Assembly: GCF_002893625.1 (NCBI RefSeq)
Contig: NZ_PKMZ01000011.1
Location: 1-64,000 of the forward strand
Source: Mangrovicella endophytica
Lineage (GTDB): Bacteria; Pseudomonadota; Alphaproteobacteria; Rhizobiales; Rhizobiaceae
Reading direction: 5' to 3'
Length of the DNA stretch: 64,000 nt
Of the stretch, positions 26,665 to 36,739 are shown one piece after another. How positions within the stretch are numbered: the first letter of the stretch is position 1; every line of letters starts with the position of its first letter. The translations under genes were made by a program, and so were the position numbers. The notes under the pieces were generated by a model. The model was not told the origin of the DNA. It made no database searches and saw only the letters and a list, made by a program, of their open reading frames with translations.

Positions 26665-27648
26665 TCAAGCAGCGCCCAGCCGCGTACCGGCGGCGATTAG
26701 CGTGCCGCGCAGAAGCTCTGCCGCAGCCAGAGGCCGCCCGCCTGCCCGCTGCAGTTCCAGGAGGCGCACCGCGCCCGAGCCGCAGGCCACCGTCAGCGCC
26801 GCATCGACGGCGGTGCCTGGCTCTCCCTCGATACTGATCGAGCCGGACGGATCTGCCCGCACGGCTTCGGCGCGCAGCAGCTTCACCCGTTCCGGCTTGC
26901 CGCCGAAGGGGATCGTCGTCCAGGCGCCAGGAAAGGGCGAGAAGGCGTTGATCCGTGACGCGACGGCCTCGGCCGCCTGCGTGAAGTCGATTTCAGCTTC
27001 GGCCTTGTCGATCTTCCTGGCATAGACCGGCTCACGCCCCGTGCGCGCAGCCAGGCTTGCCTGGTCCTCGAAGGCGAGCGTGCCCGCCTCAAGCTGCGCC
27101 AGTGCCCGTACCATCAAGGTCGCCGAGAGACGCGACAGGCGGTCGTGCAACTCGCCGGCCGTCTCGGTGCCGCCGATCAGGATCTCCTCGAAAAGCGCAA
27201 CCGGACCGGTATCGAGCCCCTTCTCCATCCGCATCACCATCATCCCGGTGCTGCGGTCACCGGCCTCGATCGCCCGTTGGATGGGCGCCGCGCCGCGCCA
27301 GCGCGGCAGCAGTGAGGCATGGCCGTTAAGGCAGCCATGGCGCGGCACGTCGAGGATCGCCTGCGGCAGCAGCAGGCCGTAGGCAACGACGATGGCGACG
27401 TCCGGTTTCAGCGCCGCGAAGGCCTCGCGGTCTGCCGCGTCCTTGAAGTTCTCCGGTGTCACAACGGCAAGGCCCAGCCGCCGCGCTTCGGCTTCCACGG
27501 GCGAGGCCGTCAGTTCCAGGCCGCGGCGCCCGGCACGCCGGGCCGGCTGCGTGTAGACGGCAGCGATATCGTAGCCGGCTTCGGCGAGCGCCATCAGCGT
27601 CGGCACGGAAAAGGCCGGCGTGCCCATGAAGACGATGCGGAGCGGCAT
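26665..27648 (-). CDS. fmt: Methionyl-tRNA formyltransferase
   Basis: This 327-residue enzyme formylates initiator Met-tRNA with 10-formyl-THF. The catalytic triad N108, H110 and D146 is recognisable in [20 protein letters not shown] and [18 protein letters not shown] opens the Rossmann domain, and the C-terminal OB-like domain begins near [23 protein letters not shown]. The gene lies between def (59 bp upstream) and truA (1 bp downstream), a standard arrangement with peptide deformylase. Confidence 0.95.
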   Translation of the reverse strand: MPLRIVFMGTPAFSVPTLMALAEAGYDIAAVYTQPARRAGRRGLELTASPVEAEARRLGLAVVTPENFKDAADREAFAALKPDVAIVVAYGLLLPQAILDVPRHGCLNGHASLLPRWRGAAPIQRAIEAGDRSTGMMVMRMEKGLDTGPVALFEEILIGGTETAGELHDRLSRLSATLMVRALAQLEAGTLAFEDQASLAARTGREPVYARKIDKAEAEIDFTQAAEAVASRINAFSPFPGAWTTIPFGGKPERVKLLRAEAVRADPSGSISIEGEPGTAVDAALTVACGSGAVRLLELQRAGGRPLAAAELLRGTLIAAGTRLGAA

Positions 27649-27707
27649 CGCTCCTCCTTCGGAAGTGGCCTGGAGGCGACAGCCCGCAGGTGTCAGCCTG
27701 TGGGGCG

Positions 27708-28220
27708 TCAGCCGATCTTGCGGGCGGCCTTGGTGAACTTCTTCACCACCATGTCGCGCTTCAGCTTCGAGATGTGGTCGATGAAGAGGACGCCGTTGAG
27801 GTGATCGATCTCGTGCTGCAGGCAGGTGGCCAGGATCCCGTCCGCCTGCTCCTCATGCATGGCCCCGTCGAGGCCGAGATAACGCACCGTCACGCCGGCC
27901 GGCCGCTCCACCTCCGCATAGTAGTCGGGGATCGAGAGGCAGCCTTCCTCATAGGTGTTGCGTTCGTCCGTCGCGGCGACGATCTCCGGATTGAGGAAGA
28001 CGCGTGGCGCCTTCTCCTCGCCTTCCCGCGCAACGTCGATCACCAGCATGCGGAGCGGCTCGCCGACCTGGATCGCCGCAAGGCCGATGCCGGGCGCGTC
28101 ATACATCGTCTCCAGCATGTCAGCGGAGAGCCGCCGCACCTGATCGTCAACCGTCTCCACCGGACGCGAGACCTCGCGGAGCAGTGGATCGGGGAGGATG
28201 ATGAGCGGCTTGATCGTCAT
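27708..28220 (-). CDS. def: Peptide deformylase
   Basis: This 170-residue metalloenzyme removes the N-terminal formyl group from new proteins. Motif [11 protein letters not shown] (44-53), motif [10 protein letters not shown] with metal ligand C94, and motif [14 protein letters not shown] with H136, E137 and H140 are intact. The start is ATG 28220; an in-frame TTG three codons earlier is unlikely. It is the first gene of def-fmt-truA and is divergent from rmuC. Confidence 0.95.
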   Translation of the reverse strand: MTIKPLIILPDPLLREVSRPVETVDDQVRRLSADMLETMYDAPGIGLAAIQVGEPLRMLVIDVAREGEEKAPRVFLNPEIVAATDERNTYEEGCLSIPDYYAEVERPAGVTVRYLGLDGAMHEEQADGILATCLQHEIDHLNGVLFIDHISKLKRDMVVKKFTKAARKIG

Positions 28221-28342
28221 ATTCGTCAACTAAGCGCTGGCCGAAGAACGGTCAATCGGAGGCGACACCGGACACGAGGCGGACATATCGATGTTCACCC
28301 TTTGATCTGGTGAAACCCCGCATCTTCCGCTACGCTGTGCGG

Positions 28343-29509
28343 ATGGACCTGTCCGACCTCCCGACGATTCTCTCCCGTCCCGTTCTTTCCATGGCGGGTG
28401 TGCGGGTGAGCCTGGCCATGACGATCGCGGTTGGCCTCGCCATCCTCTTCGCCGCGTTGTGGCTGCGGACGCGAGCGGACGTGGCCGCATTGCTGCGTGA
28501 GGCCGATGTCCGGGCCGAGGACGGCGAGACGCGGCTCGACGCGGTGCTGCGTTCGCAAGCCGAGATCACCGGTCGGATGCAGAGCATGACCGAGATCCTC
28601 GGCACGCGGCAGGCCGAGCTCGCCCGCGCCGTCTCAGAGCGGCTGGACGGCATGAGCAGCCGCGTCGGCCAGAGCATCATCGAGACGACGCGGGACACCA
28701 AGGCGAGCCTCTCCGCCCTGTCGGAGCGTCTTGCCGTGATCGACCGGGCGCAGAACGAGATCAAGGGTCTGGCCGGCGAGGTGGTGCGGCTGCAGGACAT
28801 CCTCGCCAACAAGCAGACCCGCGGCGCCTTCGGCGAAGGGCGGATGCAGGCGATCATCCAGGATGCGCTCCCGGCCGGAGCCTATTCCTTCCAGGCGACG
28901 CTCTCCAACGGCAAGCGGCCGGACTGTCTGGTGCTGATGCCGAACGGCGCGCCGGCACTCGCCATCGACGCGAAGTTCCCGCTGGAGGCTTGGACGGCCA
29001 TCCATGCTGCCGAAAGCGAGGAGGCGCGCAGCTTTGCCGGCCAACGTCTGCGGCGCGACATGGACGTGCATGTGCGCGCCATCGCCGAGAAATACCTCGT
29101 GCCCGGCGAGACACAGGACACCGCCTTCCTGTTCGTGCCATCCGAGTCGATCTTCGCGGAGTTGCACGAGAGCTTTGACGATGTCGTGCAGAAGGCGCAT
29201 CGGGCGCGGGTGGTGATCGTCTCGCCGTCACTGCTGATGTTGTCGATCCAGGTCGTCCAGGCGGTGCTGAAGGACGCCCGCATGCGAGCGGAAGCCGGCC
29301 GCATCCAGAAGGAGGTGCGGCTTCTCACCGAGGATCTTGCGCGGCTCGATGCACGCGTGGCGGCGCTGCGGACCCATTTCGCCCATACAGGACGCGACAT
29401 CGACCAGATCCTGGTCTCGACCGAGAAGCTCCTGAAGCGGGGCGAGCGGATCGAAGCGGTGGATCTCGGCGACGATAGTGAAAGCCTCACAAAGCAGTTT
29501 GCTTCGTGA
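28343..29509 (+). CDS. rmuC: DNA recombination protein RmuC
   Basis: From ATG 28343 this is a 388-residue RmuC protein; GTG 28310 would add 11 residues. An N-terminal hydrophobic segment (about residues 24-42, VSLAMTIAVGLAILFAALWL) is followed by a coiled coil of heptads to about 150 and then the RmuC nuclease-like core: RGAFGEGRMQAIIQDALP, RPDCLVLMPNG, AIDAKFPLEAW and TAFLFVPSESIFAELHE. RmuC limits inversions between short inverted repeats in E. coli. The order beside def is seen in many rhizobia. Confidence 0.92.
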   Translation: MDLSDLPTILSRPVLSMAGVRVSLAMTIAVGLAILFAALWLRTRADVAALLREADVRAEDGETRLDAVLRSQAEITGRMQSMTEILGTRQAELARAVSERLDGMSSRVGQSIIETTRDTKASLSALSERLAVIDRAQNEIKGLAGEVVRLQDILANKQTRGAFGEGRMQAIIQDALPAGAYSFQATLSNGKRPDCLVLMPNGAPALAIDAKFPLEAWTAIHAAESEEARSFAGQRLRRDMDVHVRAIAEKYLVPGETQDTAFLFVPSESIFAELHESFDDVVQKAHRARVVIVSPSLLMLSIQVVQAVLKDARMRAEAGRIQKEVRLLTEDLARLDARVAALRTHFAHTGRDIDQILVSTEKLLKRGERIEAVDLGDDSESLTKQFAS

Positions 29510-29652
29510 CAGTTGCATTAATCAAGCATCGACGTGCAGTCGGGCCGGATGCCGCATTGGTGATGCATCGCCCTAACAAAAAGTAAAGGCGCGGTGGATC
29601 AAAAAACGATCCGTTGACGTTGCTTGCACGACACTTGACTGTGGAGAGTGGG

Positions 29653-31206
29653 ATGCGTCGCGCAGTTCACGCCTTGGTGGCGAGCCTAGTTCTTTCGGCG
29701 GTTCCGGCAGCTTTTTCTGCTCCGGTTCAGGCCGCAAGCGCGCTGTCCGACGCCTATAACAGCCAGACCGATGCCGCCTTCCGGAAGGGCCTGCAGATGC
29801 GGCTCGCCTGGACGGGCGACTATGCCGGTGCGTTCGATGGCGACATCGGCGCCGGCAGCCTCCGGGCGATTCGCGACTTCCAGGCCCGCCATGGTCTCAC
29901 TGCTGATGGCGTGATCAGCGAGCCGCTGCTGCGCCAGCTGGTCGAGGAAAGCGATCGCATCCAGTCGCAGCTCGGCCTCATGAACGTTGCCGACGCGACC
30001 ACCGGTGTGACCCTGCCGCTGCCGCTCGCTCTGGTGCGCGATCTCGGCCGCACGAGTGTCGGCCGCGTCTGGCGTTCGGCCGACGAATCGATCGAGATCG
30101 AGACCGTCCGCCTCGCCGACGGCAACAAGACGCTGTCAGGCCTCTACGCAGCGCTGTCGACGGCGACGCCGGACCGCTCCGTCACGGCCGCGGAGTTCGG
30201 CGGATCGTGGTTTACGGTCGCCGGCGAGGAAAAGGGCCGCGCCTACTTCATCCGCTTCCAGGATCGCGGCGACGAGTTGCGCGGCTTCTCGGCCTCCTAT
30301 GCCGCTGCGCAGGCCGAGCGGATGAAGCCTTATGTTGCGGTCGCTTCGAACCTCGTCGACCCGTTCGCCGGCGAGCCGGAGGATGCGCTGGTCGCCTCCA
30401 ACCAGAATGGCCGCAGCCTGCGCGAGCTGATCAGCGCGGCCCGCCGCTCGCCGGAGGGCACCCGCTATGCGATGGCCTATTCCGATCCGGCCAACCCGCA
30501 TCTCTTCGAGCTGCCGCAGGAGCCCGCGGCGCGCAGCCAGCCCTCGGACCACGATCGTCGCGCCGAGATCGGCAACGGTCCGTCCGATACGTCGGGCACC
30601 GGCTTCGTCGTGTCCCGTGACGGCTGGATCCTGACCAACGCGCATGTCGCCGGCGCCTGCAAAACGATCCTTGTCGGCGACCTCGGCGCCTCGGATCGCC
30701 GCATCATCGACAAGGCCAACGACCTGGCGCTGATCCATGTCGAGGCTAAGCTGGCCGAGCCGCTGCCGATCTCCGCGACCAAGCCGCGCCTCGGCGAGGA
30801 CATCCTGGCGCTCGGCTTCCCGCTGCGCTCGATCCTGGCCGACAGCCTCAACGTCACCCGCGGCAACGTCTCGTCGCTGATGGGCCTGATGAACGACCCC
30901 AACTACCTGCAGATCTCGGCGCCGGTCCAGCCGGGCAACTCGGGTGGCCCGCTCATCGATCTCGCCGGCCGCGTCGTCGGCGTCGTGACCGCCAAGCTGA
31001 ACGCCGTCGCGGTCGCCGACGTCACCGGCGACATCCCGCAGTCCATCAACTTCGCCATCCGCACGGATGCCGCGACGAAGTTCCTGACCGAGAACGGTAT
31101 CGAGTTCGAGACCGCCGATGCAGGCGCTGCTCTGGAGAGCGTCCCAGACGCTACGGCCAAGGTGAAGGATGCTGTCCTGCCGGTGCTCTGCCTTGGCAAC
31201 GAGTAA
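29653..31206 (+). CDS. Exported PG-binding trypsin-like serine protease
   Basis: This 517-residue protein has a signal peptide (about 1-33, ending FSAPVQAAS), a peptidoglycan-binding type 1 domain (about 45-100: FRKGLQMRLAWTGDYAG, SLRAIRDFQARHGLTADGVIS), a middle region of about 200 residues I do not recognise, and a C-terminal trypsin-like domain. The catalytic triad is H331 (TNAHVAGA), D357 (NDLALIHVE) and S430 (QPGNSGGPL). There is no PDZ domain, unlike DegP. The PG-binding part should hold the protease at the cell wall. ATG 29653 starts directly at the signal peptide. The gene stands alone. Confidence 0.88.
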   Translation: MRRAVHALVASLVLSAVPAAFSAPVQAASALSDAYNSQTDAAFRKGLQMRLAWTGDYAGAFDGDIGAGSLRAIRDFQARHGLTADGVISEPLLRQLVEESDRIQSQLGLMNVADATTGVTLPLPLALVRDLGRTSVGRVWRSADESIEIETVRLADGNKTLSGLYAALSTATPDRSVTAAEFGGSWFTVAGEEKGRAYFIRFQDRGDELRGFSASYAAAQAERMKPYVAVASNLVDPFAGEPEDALVASNQNGRSLRELISAARRSPEGTRYAMAYSDPANPHLFELPQEPAARSQPSDHDRRAEIGNGPSDTSGTGFVVSRDGWILTNAHVAGACKTILVGDLGASDRRIIDKANDLALIHVEAKLAEPLPISATKPRLGEDILALGFPLRSILADSLNVTRGNVSSLMGLMNDPNYLQISAPVQPGNSGGPLIDLAGRVVGVVTAKLNAVAVADVTGDIPQSINFAIRTDAATKFLTENGIEFETADAGAALESVPDATAKVKDAVLPVLCLGNE

Positions 31207-31338
31207 GCCGAAACGCAGGGACGGCCCTGCCGTCCGATGAACCCGTGGTCCGAACCTTTTGCCAGTTCGGCCGGCGGGAGACGCGTGTGAGTACCCGTTC
31301 CTCCGGTAAGTGATTCGTCGGTAGCGGGCGACTGGATC

Positions 31339-31370
31339 GGGGAAGTTCCGTTCGAGAACGGAACTTCCCC
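31339..31370. repeat. Perfect 32-bp palindrome in a 368-bp convergent gap
   Basis: GGGGAAGTTCCGTTC (31339-31353) and GAACGGAACTTCCCC (31356-31370) are exact reverse complements with only GA between. The gap 31207-31574 between the protease and mltB genes otherwise holds a 6-bp GGACGG hairpin (31219-31235) and no gene I can support. No T-run follows the palindrome on either strand, so a simple terminator is not the obvious explanation. Confidence 0.85.
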
Positions 31371-31574
31371 GCTGCCTCCCCAGGCAACTCCACCGCGTCA
31401 CGCGCCACGCTCGGGGCGCGCTCTCCTGGCCGAGACCTAGAAGCTAGTCCGACAGCTGCCGCAGCGAATAGGACCCTTGCGCAACGGCGCGAGCCTTTCC
31501 GAAGGCATCCTCAACGAAGCGTTAAGAAGCCGTCTGCCGGAGACCGGCAGTCCGACTACGATAAGGCCGTTCGG

Positions 31575-32828
31575 TCATCGAAGTGCGCGCAGCAGCGACT
31601 TGGATGGCCAGCAGGTGACATCCAGGCCCTGCTTTTCCTCAGCGAGACCGATGGAGCGGCGGGTCTTGAAGCCCGGCAGCCCATCCGCGCCACCGACGTC
31701 GGAACCCATCGCCTCGAGCTTGCGCTGCAGGCGGGCGACATCGCCGCGCGTCAGGCCTTCCGTCTTCGTCCAGCGTCCGGCGAAACCCGTTCCACCGCTC
31801 ATGCGATCGGCGAGATGGCCGATGAAAAGCGCATAGAGGTCGGAGTTGTTGTAGTCCTTCAGGACGTAGAAGTTCGGCGTCACCACGAAGGTCGGGCCGA
31901 GCCGGCCCTCCGGCAGCATGAGATGGCCCTTGGCCTTCAGCTCGGCTGCGGGAAACGCCTTGCCGGACACACGGCGCACACCCGTGTCGACGAAGGCACT
32001 GATCGGCTGCCCGCGATCTGGCCCTTCCAGCGCGCAGGAGACCGACTCCGGCAGGTTCGCCTCGAATCCCCAGTCCCGGCCCGGCGTCCAGCCGGCCTGT
32101 CGAAGATAGTTGGCGATCGACGCTAGCGTGTCGGGTACCGAACGCCAGATGTCCTTGCGGCCATCGCCGTCGAAATCGACCGCAAGCTTCAGGAACTTCG
32201 ACGGCATGAACTGCGGCTGACCGAGCGCGCCGGCCCAGGAAGAGCGCATGTCGGAGACCCTCAGATGCCCGTCGGCGACGATCTCCAGCGCCGCCAGCAG
32301 CTCCTCGCGGAACATTGCCTTGCGGCGCGAGAGGTAGGCCTTGGTACCGAGCACCTCGAAGGCGTTGTTGGGGATCTTGGCGGCGCCGAAGCCGGATTCG
32401 CGGCCCCATATGGCGACGATGATCGGCGCCGGTACGCCATAGGCGGCCTCGATGCGCGACAGGACGCGCTTGTTCTCGGCGAGCAGCGTGCGTCCCTTGG
32501 CCGACAGGCGCTTCAGCTGCGCCTCGTCGAAATAGGCGGCCGGGCTCTTGAACTCGGCCTGGAAGTTGACCTCCTCCACCGTCTCCGGCTGGCCCGGCAG
32601 TTGCAGGTCCGGCAGCTTCAGATTGGGCGAGACGCCATCGAAGGCCGCATCGAAGATCGCGCGGGGCACGCCGCGCTTCCGGGCATCGGGCCAGATGTCA
32701 GCCTCGAGGAAGGCGCGGAAGCCTTTGCGGATCGCAGCATCGTCGGCAAAAGCCGGACGGCTCGCCAGCGGCAGCATCGCCAGCACCACAGCCATCGCGA
32801 TCGTCGCGGCGCGAAGGATCATCCTCAT
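31575..32828 (-). CDS. MltB-family lytic murein transglycosylase
   Basis: This 417-residue protein has a signal peptide (about 1-28, ending PAFADD), an SLT_2/MltB catalytic domain (about 30-340) with the catalytic Glu in IWGRESGFG and the fold motif GALGQPQFMPS, and a C-terminal PG-binding domain (about 350-410: LTRGDVARLQRKLEAMG, TRRSIGLAEEKQGL). It cleaves glycan strands in the periplasm. It lies 53 bp downstream of recR in the same direction, with a GGGAGA ribosome-binding site, and may share that operon. No lipobox is visible, unlike E. coli MltB. Confidence 0.9.
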   Translation of the reverse strand: MRMILRAATIAMAVVLAMLPLASRPAFADDAAIRKGFRAFLEADIWPDARKRGVPRAIFDAAFDGVSPNLKLPDLQLPGQPETVEEVNFQAEFKSPAAYFDEAQLKRLSAKGRTLLAENKRVLSRIEAAYGVPAPIIVAIWGRESGFGAAKIPNNAFEVLGTKAYLSRRKAMFREELLAALEIVADGHLRVSDMRSSWAGALGQPQFMPSKFLKLAVDFDGDGRKDIWRSVPDTLASIANYLRQAGWTPGRDWGFEANLPESVSCALEGPDRGQPISAFVDTGVRRVSGKAFPAAELKAKGHLMLPEGRLGPTFVVTPNFYVLKDYNNSDLYALFIGHLADRMSGGTGFAGRWTKTEGLTRGDVARLQRKLEAMGSDVGGADGLPGFKTRRSIGLAEEKQGLDVTCWPSKSLLRALR

Positions 32829-32881
32829 CCCGTCTCCCTCTCCATGCGCGGCATGATCGATGCAGGCGATCGAGGCCAGCG

Positions 32882-33487
32882 TCAGAACGCCGTGCGCGAG
32901 CGCATCGCGGCAGACAATGTGCCCTCGTCGAGATAGTCGAGCTCGCCGCCGACCGGCACGCCATGGGCGAGCCGGGTGATCTTCAGGTCGAAGCCGGCGA
33001 GCTGGTCGATCAGGTAGTGCGCCGTGGTCTGCCCTTCGACCGTCGCGTTGACCGCGATGATCAGCTCCTTGACCCTACCTTCGGCGACACGATCCACCAG
33101 CCGGCCGATGGTGAGATCGTCAGGTCCGACACCCTCCAGCGGCGACAGGACGCCGCCAAGCACGTGGTAGGCGGCGTTCAGCGCCTTGGCGCGCTCCAGC
33201 GCCCAGAGATCGGCGACATCCTCGACCACCACGACCGTCGACTGGTCGCGCCCGGGGTCGCAGCAGATCGTGCAGGGGTCGCGCGTGTCGATGTTGCCGC
33301 AGGCCGAGCAGACGCGCACATGCGCCAGCGCCTCACCCATTGCGGTGGTGAGCGGCGCCAGCAGCTGCTCCCGCCGTTTGACGAGGTGCAGCGTCGCGCG
33401 CCGTGCCGAGCGGGGGCCGAGGCCGGGGAGCTTGGCAAGCAGCTGGATCAGCCGCTCGATCTCCGGCCCTGCAATCGATTTCGCCAT
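32882..33487 (-). CDS. recR: Recombination protein RecR
   Basis: This 201-residue protein acts with RecF and RecO to load RecA at gaps. An N-terminal helix-hairpin-helix ([24 protein letters not shown]), a four-cysteine zinc finger ([16 protein letters not shown], about 60-75), the Toprim core ([15 protein letters not shown], with EGQTTAHYL) and a C-terminal Walker-B-like tail ([22 protein letters not shown]) are all present. It is 20 bp downstream of ybaB in the dnaX-ybaB-recR operon, an arrangement widespread in bacteria. Confidence 0.95.
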   Translation of the reverse strand: MAKSIAGPEIERLIQLLAKLPGLGPRSARRATLHLVKRREQLLAPLTTAMGEALAHVRVCSACGNIDTRDPCTICCDPGRDQSTVVVVEDVADLWALERAKALNAAYHVLGGVLSPLEGVGPDDLTIGRLVDRVAEGRVKELIIAVNATVEGQTTAHYLIDQLAGFDLKITRLAHGVPVGGELDYLDEGTLSAAMRSRTAF

Positions 33488-33507
33488 CTAACGTCAGGAG
33501 CCTGCGG

Positions 33508-33831
33508 TCAGAATGGAAACTTCATCCCGCCCGGCAGCTGCAGACCCGAGGTCAGTTCCTGCGTGCGCTCCTGGATGGCGAGGTCCAGCTTGCCCTTGGC
33601 GTCGGCATGGGCCGCAACCACCAGATCCTCCAGAATATCCTTCTCGCCTTCCTTCAGGAGGCTCGGATCGATGCCGATGGCGGTCAACTCGCCCTTGCCG
33701 CTGAGCGTGACGGACACGACGCCGCCGCCGGACTGGCCGACGACTTCGAGGCCGGCGATCTCCTCCTGCAGGCCCTGCATCTTCTCCTGCATGGCTTTCG
33801 CCTGCTTCATCATGCCCATCAGGTCTTTCAC
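33508..33831 (-). CDS. YbaB/EbfC-family nucleoid-associated protein
   Basis: This 107-residue protein has the family plan of an N-terminal helix ([22 protein letters not shown]), a middle beta sheet ([27 protein letters not shown]) and a C-terminal helix, ending in the conserved glycine-rich MKFPF tail. YbaB/EbfC dimers bind DNA. The ATG overlaps the dnaX stop by four bases (ATGA), and recR follows 20 bp later, so the three are one operon. Confidence 0.93.
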   Translation of the reverse strand: MKDLMGMMKQAKAMQEKMQGLQEEIAGLEVVGQSGGGVVSVTLSGKGELTAIGIDPSLLKEGEKDILEDLVVAAHADAKGKLDLAIQERTQELTSGLQLPGGMKFPF

Positions 33832-35828
33832 GACAGCGTCTCCTCGTCGTCTTCGTCGTCATCCTCGATCGGGTCGATGCCCGGATGATCGGGGAACTCG
33901 TCTTCAGCCGTCTCAACGTCCGGCTCCAGTTCGCCAGCAGCGGGCTCCGGCAGCACGGTCGCCCCGGCGGCCTCGGCTACGGCCTCGGCCTCCCCCCGCA
34001 GCCGCACGTCGGTGACCTTGGCGCCCGGAAAGGCCGCCAGGATCGCCGCCACCTCGGGATCACTCGTCGCATCGGACAGGAGGGCGTCGCGCCGGTTGCG
34101 CTCGGTCTCCTCCAGCGTCTCGGCACCGCCGGAGCTGGCGACGCTGACGACCCAGCGCCGGCCGGTCCAGTCGTGCAGCCGACGCGACAGATCGCCCGGC
34201 AAGGTCCGCGGCGCACCATCCTTCAGCGCCACCTCGATGCGGCCGGGCTCAATGGATACGAGGCGCAGATAGCGGCGGATCGATACGCGCATCAGCGAAT
34301 CGCGCTTCTCCTCCGCAAGGTCCGCCAGCGCGGCGATGGAGCCGATCTCGACTTCGGGCCCTGCCGGCGCAGGCTTAGGCGCGGCGGCCAGAGCTGGCGC
34401 GGCTTCGCTGCGCGGGGCGATCGAGAGCTGCGGCCGCGGCGCCAGGCTTGTCGCAGCCGGCGCGGCGGCGGTGGCCGGCGCGGCACTGCTGCCTGCCATC
34501 GGCCGGGGCGCTGCGGCAGCCGCGCGCGGCGCGCCACCTGCGGCCGATGCGGCTGCGGCGGACTGCATGGAGGAGCCGCCATCGCGGCCGTTTGTCACCG
34601 CCGGCGCGTCCCGTACCGGCCCACTTGGCAGCGCCGGCAGCGGCTCGCCGGAGCGCAGCATGCGCAGGAGGTCTTCGGGCGCCGGAAGGTCGGCGGCATG
34701 TGCGATGCGGATCAGCGCCATCTCGGCGGCCTGGCGCGGCGAGACCGCGGCCCGCGCCTCCTCGATCGCCTTCAACAGCATCTGCCAGACCTGCGACAGG
34801 GTGCGGACCGAGAGCTTCGAGGAGAAGGCAAGGCCGCGCTCGATCTCTGCCGGCGACAGCGAGGCGTCGTCCGTCGCGTCCGGCACGTAGCGCAGCATGG
34901 TGACGAGGTGGGTGAAGTCGGCGAGGTCCGACAAGATGACGACAGGGTCGGCACCGGCCGTGTACTGCGCCCGCAGCTCGGCCAGCGCGGCGGCGCCGTC
35001 TCCCTTCATCAGATGCTCGAAGAGATCGATGATACGGACACGGTCGGCAAGGCCGAGCATGTCCTGCACCGTTGCGGCGTCGATGGTGCCGGCGCCATGG
35101 GCGATCGCCTGGTCCGTCAGCGACAGCGCGTCGCGCACCGAGCCTTCCGCCGCGCGCGCGATCAGCCGCAGCGCGTCGTCGTCGGCCTTGACCCCTTCGG
35201 CTTCGGTGATGCCGCGCAGGTGGGAGATCATCGTCACCGTATCGACGCGGCGCAGGTCGAAGCGCTGGCAGCGCGACAGCACCGTGATCGGAACCTTCCG
35301 GATCTCGGTCGTGGCGAAGACGAACTTGGCGTGCTCCGGCGGCTCCTCCAGCGTCTTCAACAGGCCGTTGAAGGCCTGGTTCGACAGCATGTGAACTTCG
35401 TCGATGATGTAGACCTTGTAGCGCGCCGACACCGGCCGGTAGCGCACCTGCGCGATGATCTCGCGGATATCGTCGATACCGGTATGCGAGGCCGCGTCCA
35501 TCTCGACAACGTCGACATGGCGTCCTTCCATGATCGCCTGGCAGTGGATGCCCAGGCCGCGCATGGCAATGGTCGGCTGCCCGATCTCGTCGGTCTGGAA
35601 GTTCAGCGCGCGGGCGAGGATGCGCGCCGTCGTGGTCTTGCCGACGCCGCGCACACCGGTGAGCATCCAGGCCTGGGCGATGCGGCCTGTGTCGAAGGCG
35701 TTGGTCAGGGTGCGCACCATAGGCGCCTGGCCGATCAGGTCGTCAAAACTCTTCGGCCGGTACTTGCGGGCAAGCACCCGGTACGGCTTGGCGAGCGCCT
35801 CTGCCAGTGCCTCGGTCTCCACGCTCAC
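33828..35828 (-). CDS. dnaX: DNA polymerase III subunit gamma/tau
   Basis: From GTG 35828 this is a 666-residue clamp-loader subunit. A GGAGG lies upstream of that GTG, and the conserved [21 protein letters not shown] follows. Walker A is GVRGVGKTT, the DEXX box is IIDEVHMLS, and the SRC motif is in [13 protein letters not shown]. The Cys-rich zinc module of E. coli is reduced, with [23 protein letters not shown] only, as in other rhizobia. An Ala/Pro-rich linker (about 410-525) leads to the tau C-terminal domain and a strongly acidic end (DDDEDDEE). I see no obvious slippery heptamer for a short gamma form. Confidence 0.94.
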   Translation of the reverse strand: MSVETEALAEALAKPYRVLARKYRPKSFDDLIGQAPMVRTLTNAFDTGRIAQAWMLTGVRGVGKTTTARILARALNFQTDEIGQPTIAMRGLGIHCQAIMEGRHVDVVEMDAASHTGIDDIREIIAQVRYRPVSARYKVYIIDEVHMLSNQAFNGLLKTLEEPPEHAKFVFATTEIRKVPITVLSRCQRFDLRRVDTVTMISHLRGITEAEGVKADDDALRLIARAAEGSVRDALSLTDQAIAHGAGTIDAATVQDMLGLADRVRIIDLFEHLMKGDGAAALAELRAQYTAGADPVVILSDLADFTHLVTMLRYVPDATDDASLSPAEIERGLAFSSKLSVRTLSQVWQMLLKAIEEARAAVSPRQAAEMALIRIAHAADLPAPEDLLRMLRSGEPLPALPSGPVRDAPAVTNGRDGGSSMQSAAAASAAGGAPRAAAAAPRPMAGSSAAPATAAAPAATSLAPRPQLSIAPRSEAAPALAAAPKPAPAGPEVEIGSIAALADLAEEKRDSLMRVSIRRYLRLVSIEPGRIEVALKDGAPRTLPGDLSRRLHDWTGRRWVVSVASSGGAETLEETERNRRDALLSDATSDPEVAAILAAFPGAKVTDVRLRGEAEAVAEAAGATVLPEPAAGELEPDVETAEDEFPDHPGIDPIEDDDEDDEETLS

Positions 35829-36069
35829 CGCGCACGCCTCCGCTGCGCCGCCAAGGGCGTGCGTCGAGCAAGGCAGGTGAAGCGGTTCGGCATGGACGAT
35901 CCCGTGAGCGGAGCCGGACGGTTCTGCGGCGTCGGGCTGAAAGACGCAAGCTGGTTCGACATCAAGATGGCGTTGGTGACCGCGTTCCACAATCTTGGCA
36001 TCTTGGCGGAGCAGACCGTATCATGCGGAACCACCCGCTCCTCCCGCAGCGCCCTCCTCTCACGGTGCC

Positions 36070-36675
36070 ATGGCTCTCCACCGCTACCAGCGGCTCCGCC
36101 GCTTCGTGCTCGCAGCCGTTCTCGCTGCCGCGCTCCTCATCCTCCTGTTCGTCCGATCCAGCTGGGAGGACGACCTGATCCATGAGCTGATCGAAGCCGT
36201 CGGCCTCGGCCTCATCGCCATCGCGATCATCGGACGCATGTGGTGCACGCTGTATATCGGCGGACGCAAGGCGGCCGAGGTGGTCGACAGCGGACCCTAC
36301 TCGATCACCCGCAACCCGCTTTACGTGTTCTCCAGCATCGGCGCGGCGGGGCTTGGCGCGCAGACCGGCAGCATCACCATTGCCGTCGTCGCGATGCTCG
36401 GCTGCGTGGCCGCGTTCCAGATCGTCATTCGCCGGGAAGAAAGATTCCTGCGGGGAGAGTTCGGTCCCGCCTACGAAGCCTATCTCGCCCGCGTGCCGCG
36501 GTTCATCCCGAACCCGGCCCTTTTCCGCGACGAGAAGGAGCTGTCGATCCGCACGAGGCGCATCTATTCGACGCTCGCCGACGGGCTCGTCTTCTTCGTC
36601 TCGATGCCGCTGCTGGAAGGTGTGGAATGGCTGCAGGACAGTGGGCTCGTGCCGGTTCTGCTGCGGCTGCCGTGA
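36070..36675 (+). CDS. PEMT/ICMT-type membrane methyltransferase-family protein
   Basis: From ATG 36070 this is a 201-residue membrane protein. It has two or three N-terminal hydrophobic segments, then the isoprenylcysteine/phospholipid methyltransferase pattern: GPYSITRNPLYVFSSIGAAGLG (the RNPLY box), and the second motif with RREERFLRGEFGPAYEAYLARVPRFIP. Members of this group methylate lipids or small molecules with SAM at the membrane; the substrate is unknown. A longer TTG start at 35995 would prepend a Pro-rich stretch and is less likely. It is divergent from dnaX and convergent with ffs. Confidence 0.82.
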   Translation: MALHRYQRLRRFVLAAVLAAALLILLFVRSSWEDDLIHELIEAVGLGLIAIAIIGRMWCTLYIGGRKAAEVVDSGPYSITRNPLYVFSSIGAAGLGAQTGSITIAVVAMLGCVAAFQIVIRREERFLRGEFGPAYEAYLARVPRFIPNPALFRDEKELSIRTRRIYSTLADGLVFFVSMPLLEGVEWLQDSGLVPVLLRLP

Positions 36676-36739
36676 CTTGCAGCCGCCAGCAAGGGGCCGG
36701 TCGACGCCCCATAGCTCATTCGCACGCTAGGATGGGAAA

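Noticed and set aside
31219-31235. GGACGG-CCCTG-CCGTCC hairpin after the serine protease gene
   Set aside because: Six-bp stem with no T-run; too weak to call a terminator.
33885-36185. Long open frame of about 766 codons antisense to dnaX
   Set aside because: It mirrors the dnaX frame in a GC-rich sequence, is dominated by Arg, Ala, Gly and His, and has no family pattern. dnaX on the other strand has intact motifs.
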